Part shown: positions 6,444 to 8,564 of the stretch, in pieces
How positions within the stretch are numbered: the first letter of the stretch is position 1
Layout of the letters: each line of letters starts with the position of its first letter
DNA from: Gallionellaceae bacterium UBA6222
GTDB lineage: Bacteria > Pseudomonadota > Gammaproteobacteria > Burkholderiales > Gallionellaceae
DNA length: 8,564 nt
Assembly (NCBI GenBank): GCA_002421915.1
Contig: DISA01000038.1
Span: forward strand, 1-8,564
Reading direction: 5' to 3'
Translations under genes and position numbers: made by a program
Notes under the pieces: generated by a model
Told to the model about the DNA's origin: nothing
Database searches by the model: none
The model's input: the letters and a program-made list of their open reading frames with translations, nothing else

Positions 6444-6761
6444 GTGAATGAATTCAGAAACATTACGGTGGCCGAATTGCCGGCTTTAATTGCCAGTGGT
6501 GCCGTTCAACTCATAGATGTGCGCACTGATGCCGAAATCGCGCGCGGTCGCATAAAGGGTGCGACCAGTTTGCCGCTGCATCTGTTGCCGTTGCGACTGC
6601 ATGAACTGGATACGAATAGACCGACCGTATTCTACTGTCAGATGGGGGGGCGCTCCGCCCAAGCCGCTGCCTTTGCCGCCGCACAGGGGCATGCCAAGGC
6701 CTTCAACCTGCAAGGTGGCATTACGGCCTGGTACCACGCCGGGGGGGAGCTCGAGGTATGA
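6444..6761 (+). CDS. Single-domain rhodanese-like sulfurtransferase
   Basis: This is a 105-residue cytoplasmic rhodanese, the usual size of a single-domain (GlpE/PspE-like) sulfurtransferase but without a signal peptide. Rhodaneses carry sulfane sulfur as a persulfide on the active-site cysteine and pass it to acceptors. LIDVRTDAEIARGRIKGA (23-40) is the classical rhodanese core and CH2-type motif. The active loop CQMGGRS (65-71) has Cys65 and Arg70 in the standard C-x4-R arrangement. LQGGITAWYHAGGELEV (89-105) is the typical C-terminus. The GTG start is supported by GGAGAG upstream. The stop overlaps the tusA start (ATGA at 6758-6761), which indicates translational coupling and suggests TusA is the direct sulfur partner. 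Seven-G tracts lie in the active-loop codons (6644-6650) and near the 3' end (6741-6747). The physiological sulfur donor is unknown. Confidence 0.92.
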   Translation: MNEFRNITVAELPALIASGAVQLIDVRTDAEIARGRIKGATSLPLHLLPLRLHELDTNRPTVFYCQMGGRSAQAAAFAAAQGHAKAFNLQGGITAWYHAGGELEV

Positions 6762-6994
6762 GTGCGACCGGATTCGATGTGGAATTGGATGTGCGCAAAC
6801 TGGCCTGCCCGTTACCCATTCTGCGTGCCAAGAAATCGTTGGCGGCAATGAGCGCCGGTCAGGTGCTGCAGGTCGTGGCAACCGACAGGGGATCGCCCGG
6901 AGACTTTATGGATTTTTGCAGCAAGACCGGCAATGAATTGCTGTCTTCTACCGAGCAGAATGGCGAATTCGTGTTCCTGATCCGTCGTGGCTGA
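6758..6994 (+). CDS. tusA: TusA/SirA-family sulfur carrier protein
   Basis: This is a 78-residue TusA-like protein, full length for the family. TusA proteins accept sulfur as a persulfide on one cysteine and hand it on for tRNA thio-modification, molybdenum cofactor synthesis or, in sulfur oxidisers, dissimilatory sulfur transfer. The signature ACPLPILRAKK (16-26) holds the CPxP motif with active Cys17. TDRGSPGDFMDFC and TGNELL in the second half match the family's beta-alpha-beta fold. The ATG overlaps the rhodanese stop by four bases, and GGGGAG (6744-6749) sits 8 bases upstream as ribosome binding site. The presence of a coupled rhodanese suggests a two-step relay. Whether it is the housekeeping TusA or a specialised paralogue cannot be told from one window, so the symbol denotes the family. 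Confidence 0.92.
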   Translation: MSATGFDVELDVRKLACPLPILRAKKSLAAMSAGQVLQVVATDRGSPGDFMDFCSKTGNELLSSTEQNGEFVFLIRRG

Positions 6995-7008
6995 AATTTG
7001 CCCGGCAG

Positions 7009-8564
7009 TTATCCCAACTTCTTGCGCTGCGCATGCAACTGCGTCAGCGTAGCACCGAAATCTCCCAGGCGTTTCTTCTCTTGTTCCACCACGGCTGCCG
7101 GCGCGCGCGCGATGAAGCTCGCGTTACCGAGCTTGGCTTGTGCCTTGGTGATCTCGTTGGAAAGGCGCGTGATTTCCCTGTCCAAACGCTCGCGTTCGGC
7201 TGCCACGTCGATTTCAACCTTGAGCATCAGTTTGAAATTACCGACGATGGACACCGGTGCGTCACCTTCCGGCAGTTTGGCGACGACCAGAACTTCGCTC
7301 AACTTGCCAAGGCCGCTGATGTAAGGCGCGAGTACATTCAACACTGACGCCTCACCTGCCACGATCAACGGAACACGTGCAGCAGGTGACAGATTCATCT
7401 CGCTGCGCAGGCTGCGGCAGGCGGTGACAAGTTCCTGTAGCAATGCGACCCGCGCAACAGCTGCGTCATCTATCTTGCTGCTGTCGGCTTTGGGATAGGC
7501 TTGCAACATGATGCTGTCACCTTTACGGTTTGCCATCGGTGCGACCGATTGCCACAACTCTTCGGTGATAAACGGGATGATCGGGTGCGCCAGGCGCAGG
7601 ATGGTCTCCAGCACGCGCACCAGGGTACGGCGCGTTGCGCGTTGCTGTGCGTCATTGCCAACTGCCATCTGCACTTTGGCCAGTTCCACATACCAGTCGC
7701 AGTAGCTGTTCCATACCAGTTCGTACACCGCGCGCGCCGCCATGTCGAAACGGTAGTCGGCGAAGTGTGTCGCCATCTCGGCTTCGGACTTTTGCAGTTC
7801 GCTGATCATCCACTTGTCGGCGGCGGAGAATTCCAGCGGCAGGCTCCCGTCGAGTCCGACATCCTTGCTGTCGCAATTCATCAGCACGAAGCGTGTGGCG
7901 TTCCATAACTTGTTGCAGAAGTTGCGATAACCCTCGCAACGCTGCATATCGAACTTGATGTCGCGACCGGGCGAGGCGAGCGAGGCGAAAGTGAAACGTA
8001 GCGCGTCGGTGCCGAAGGCGGCGATGCCCCCCGGGAATTCCTTGCGCGTGCGCTTCTCGATCTTCTCCGCATCTTTTGGGTTCATCAATCCAGTGGTGCG
8101 TTTCTTCACCAGCGAGTCGAGATCGATTCCGTCAATCAGGTCGATGGGGTCGAGCACGTTACCTTTGGACTTGGACATCTTCTGGCCTTCCGCGTCGCGG
8201 ATCAGGCCGTGCACGTACACATCCTTGAACGGGATATTGCCGGTAATGTGTTTCGTCATCATCACCATGCGCGCCACCCAGAAGAAGATGATGTCGAAGC
8301 CGGTGACTAATACCGACGACGGGAGATATTGTTTAACGAACTCGTTCTGTGCATCGAACGGCTTGCCCATCTCCCAATCTAGTGTGGAGAATGGCCACAG
8401 TGCGGAAGAGAACCAAGTGTCGAGCACGTCAGCATCGCGGTCTAGTTGTCCGGCGTAACCTGCTTTGTCGGCGAGCTGGCGCGCCTCGGTTTCGTCATGC
8501 GCAACAAACACTTCGCCGTTGGTGCCGTACCACGCGGGGATCTGATGCCCCCACCACAGTTGGC
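7009..8564 (-). CDS. valS: Valyl-tRNA synthetase, C-terminal part (5' end outside window)
   Basis: Class I aminoacyl-tRNA synthetase that charges tRNA-Val, with editing of misactivated threonine. The reading frame is open from the right edge, so the gene is cut by the window; 517 codons plus the stop are present, compared with about 951 residues in E. coli ValS. Upstream of the first GTG codon at 8511 the frame continues with QLWWGHQIPAWYG, the conserved ValS segment, so the GTG is an internal valine. Then come DADVLDTWFSSALWPFSTL, GFDIIFFWVARM and the ATP-binding KMSKSKGN (about 8160-8190). The anticodon-binding helical domain includes EGYRNFCNKLWNATRFVL and LAHPIIPFITEELW. The last ~65 residues form the coiled-coil arm typical of ValS (RLDREITRLSNEI to the end). 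It converges with tusA across 14 bases. Confidence 0.97.
   Translation of the reverse strand, partial: QLWWGHQIPAWYGTNGEVFVAHDETEARQLADKAGYAGQLDRDADVLDTWFSSALWPFSTLDWEMGKPFDAQNEFVKQYLPSSVLVTGFDIIFFWVARMVMMTKHITGNIPFKDVYVHGLIRDAEGQKMSKSKGNVLDPIDLIDGIDLDSLVKKRTTGLMNPKDAEKIEKRTRKEFPGGIAAFGTDALRFTFASLASPGRDIKFDMQRCEGYRNFCNKLWNATRFVLMNCDSKDVGLDGSLPLEFSAADKWMISELQKSEAEMATHFADYRFDMAARAVYELVWNSYCDWYVELAKVQMAVGNDAQQRATRRTLVRVLETILRLAHPIIPFITEELWQSVAPMANRKGDSIMLQAYPKADSSKIDDAAVARVALLQELVTACRSLRSEMNLSPAARVPLIVAGEASVLNVLAPYISGLGKLSEVLVVAKLPEGDAPVSIVGNFKLMLKVEIDVAAERERLDREITRLSNEITKAQAKLGNASFIARAPAAVVEQEKKRLGDFGATLTQLHAQRKKLG

Noticed and set aside
7099..7110. GC-alternating run that could favour Z-DNA
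   Set aside because: Short, and explained by codons for the conserved ARAP segment of the ValS C-terminal arm.
7501..7908. 135-codon open frame on the plus strand within valS
   Set aside because: Antisense to the conserved anticodon-binding domain of ValS; His/Arg/Gln-rich product typical of shadow frames.
7972..7990. Direct repeat of GCGAGGCGA
   Set aside because: It encodes the LASLASP segment of ValS, which is conserved in the family; not a separate element.
8509..8511. GTG as a possible valS start
   Set aside because: The frame remains open upstream and encodes the conserved QLWWGHQIPAWYG segment, so this codon is internal.

Overview
The window looks like a chromosomal housekeeping stretch from a Gram-negative betaproteobacterium, most likely of the Nitrosomonadales/Gallionellaceae type. 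The reasons are the 3' tail of a betaproteobacterial-style 5S rRNA at the left edge, an AsmA-MutY pair, a periplasmic BepA-type protease and moderate GC content. The genus is an inference and no database was consulted.

Layout from left to right. Positions 1-66 hold the last ~22 bases of a 5S rRNA gene and a strong intrinsic terminator, so an rRNA operon ends here. A short spacer with a hairpin and a good -10 box leads into an asmA-family gene (start at 195). A ~95-bp imperfect palindromic repeat of the 'ACAGAG' type separates asmA from mutY and runs almost to the mutY GTG start. mutY meets bepA (minus strand) end to end with an 18-bp gap. bepA is divergent, across a 77-bp spacer, from a three-gene plus-strand cluster. 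This cluster encodes a soluble Hanks-type Ser/Thr kinase carrying a C-terminal cyclic-nucleotide-binding domain, a single-domain rhodanese, and a TusA-like sulfur carrier whose ATG overlaps the rhodanese stop. The cluster converges with a 14-bp gap on valS (minus strand), which runs off the right edge.

Functional themes. AsmA and BepA both serve the cell envelope (lipid homeostasis and outer-membrane protein quality control). MutY is DNA repair and ValS is translation. The least ordinary part is 5101-6994, where a nucleotide-sensing kinase is apparently co-transcribed with a two-protein sulfur relay (rhodanese Cys65 to TusA Cys17). A seven-G tract just before the rhodanese/tusA junction is placed so that a -1 slip would fuse the two proteins without an intervening stop. 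No phage, IS element, CRISPR array or tRNA was seen. No gene-free stretch exceeds 300 bases.
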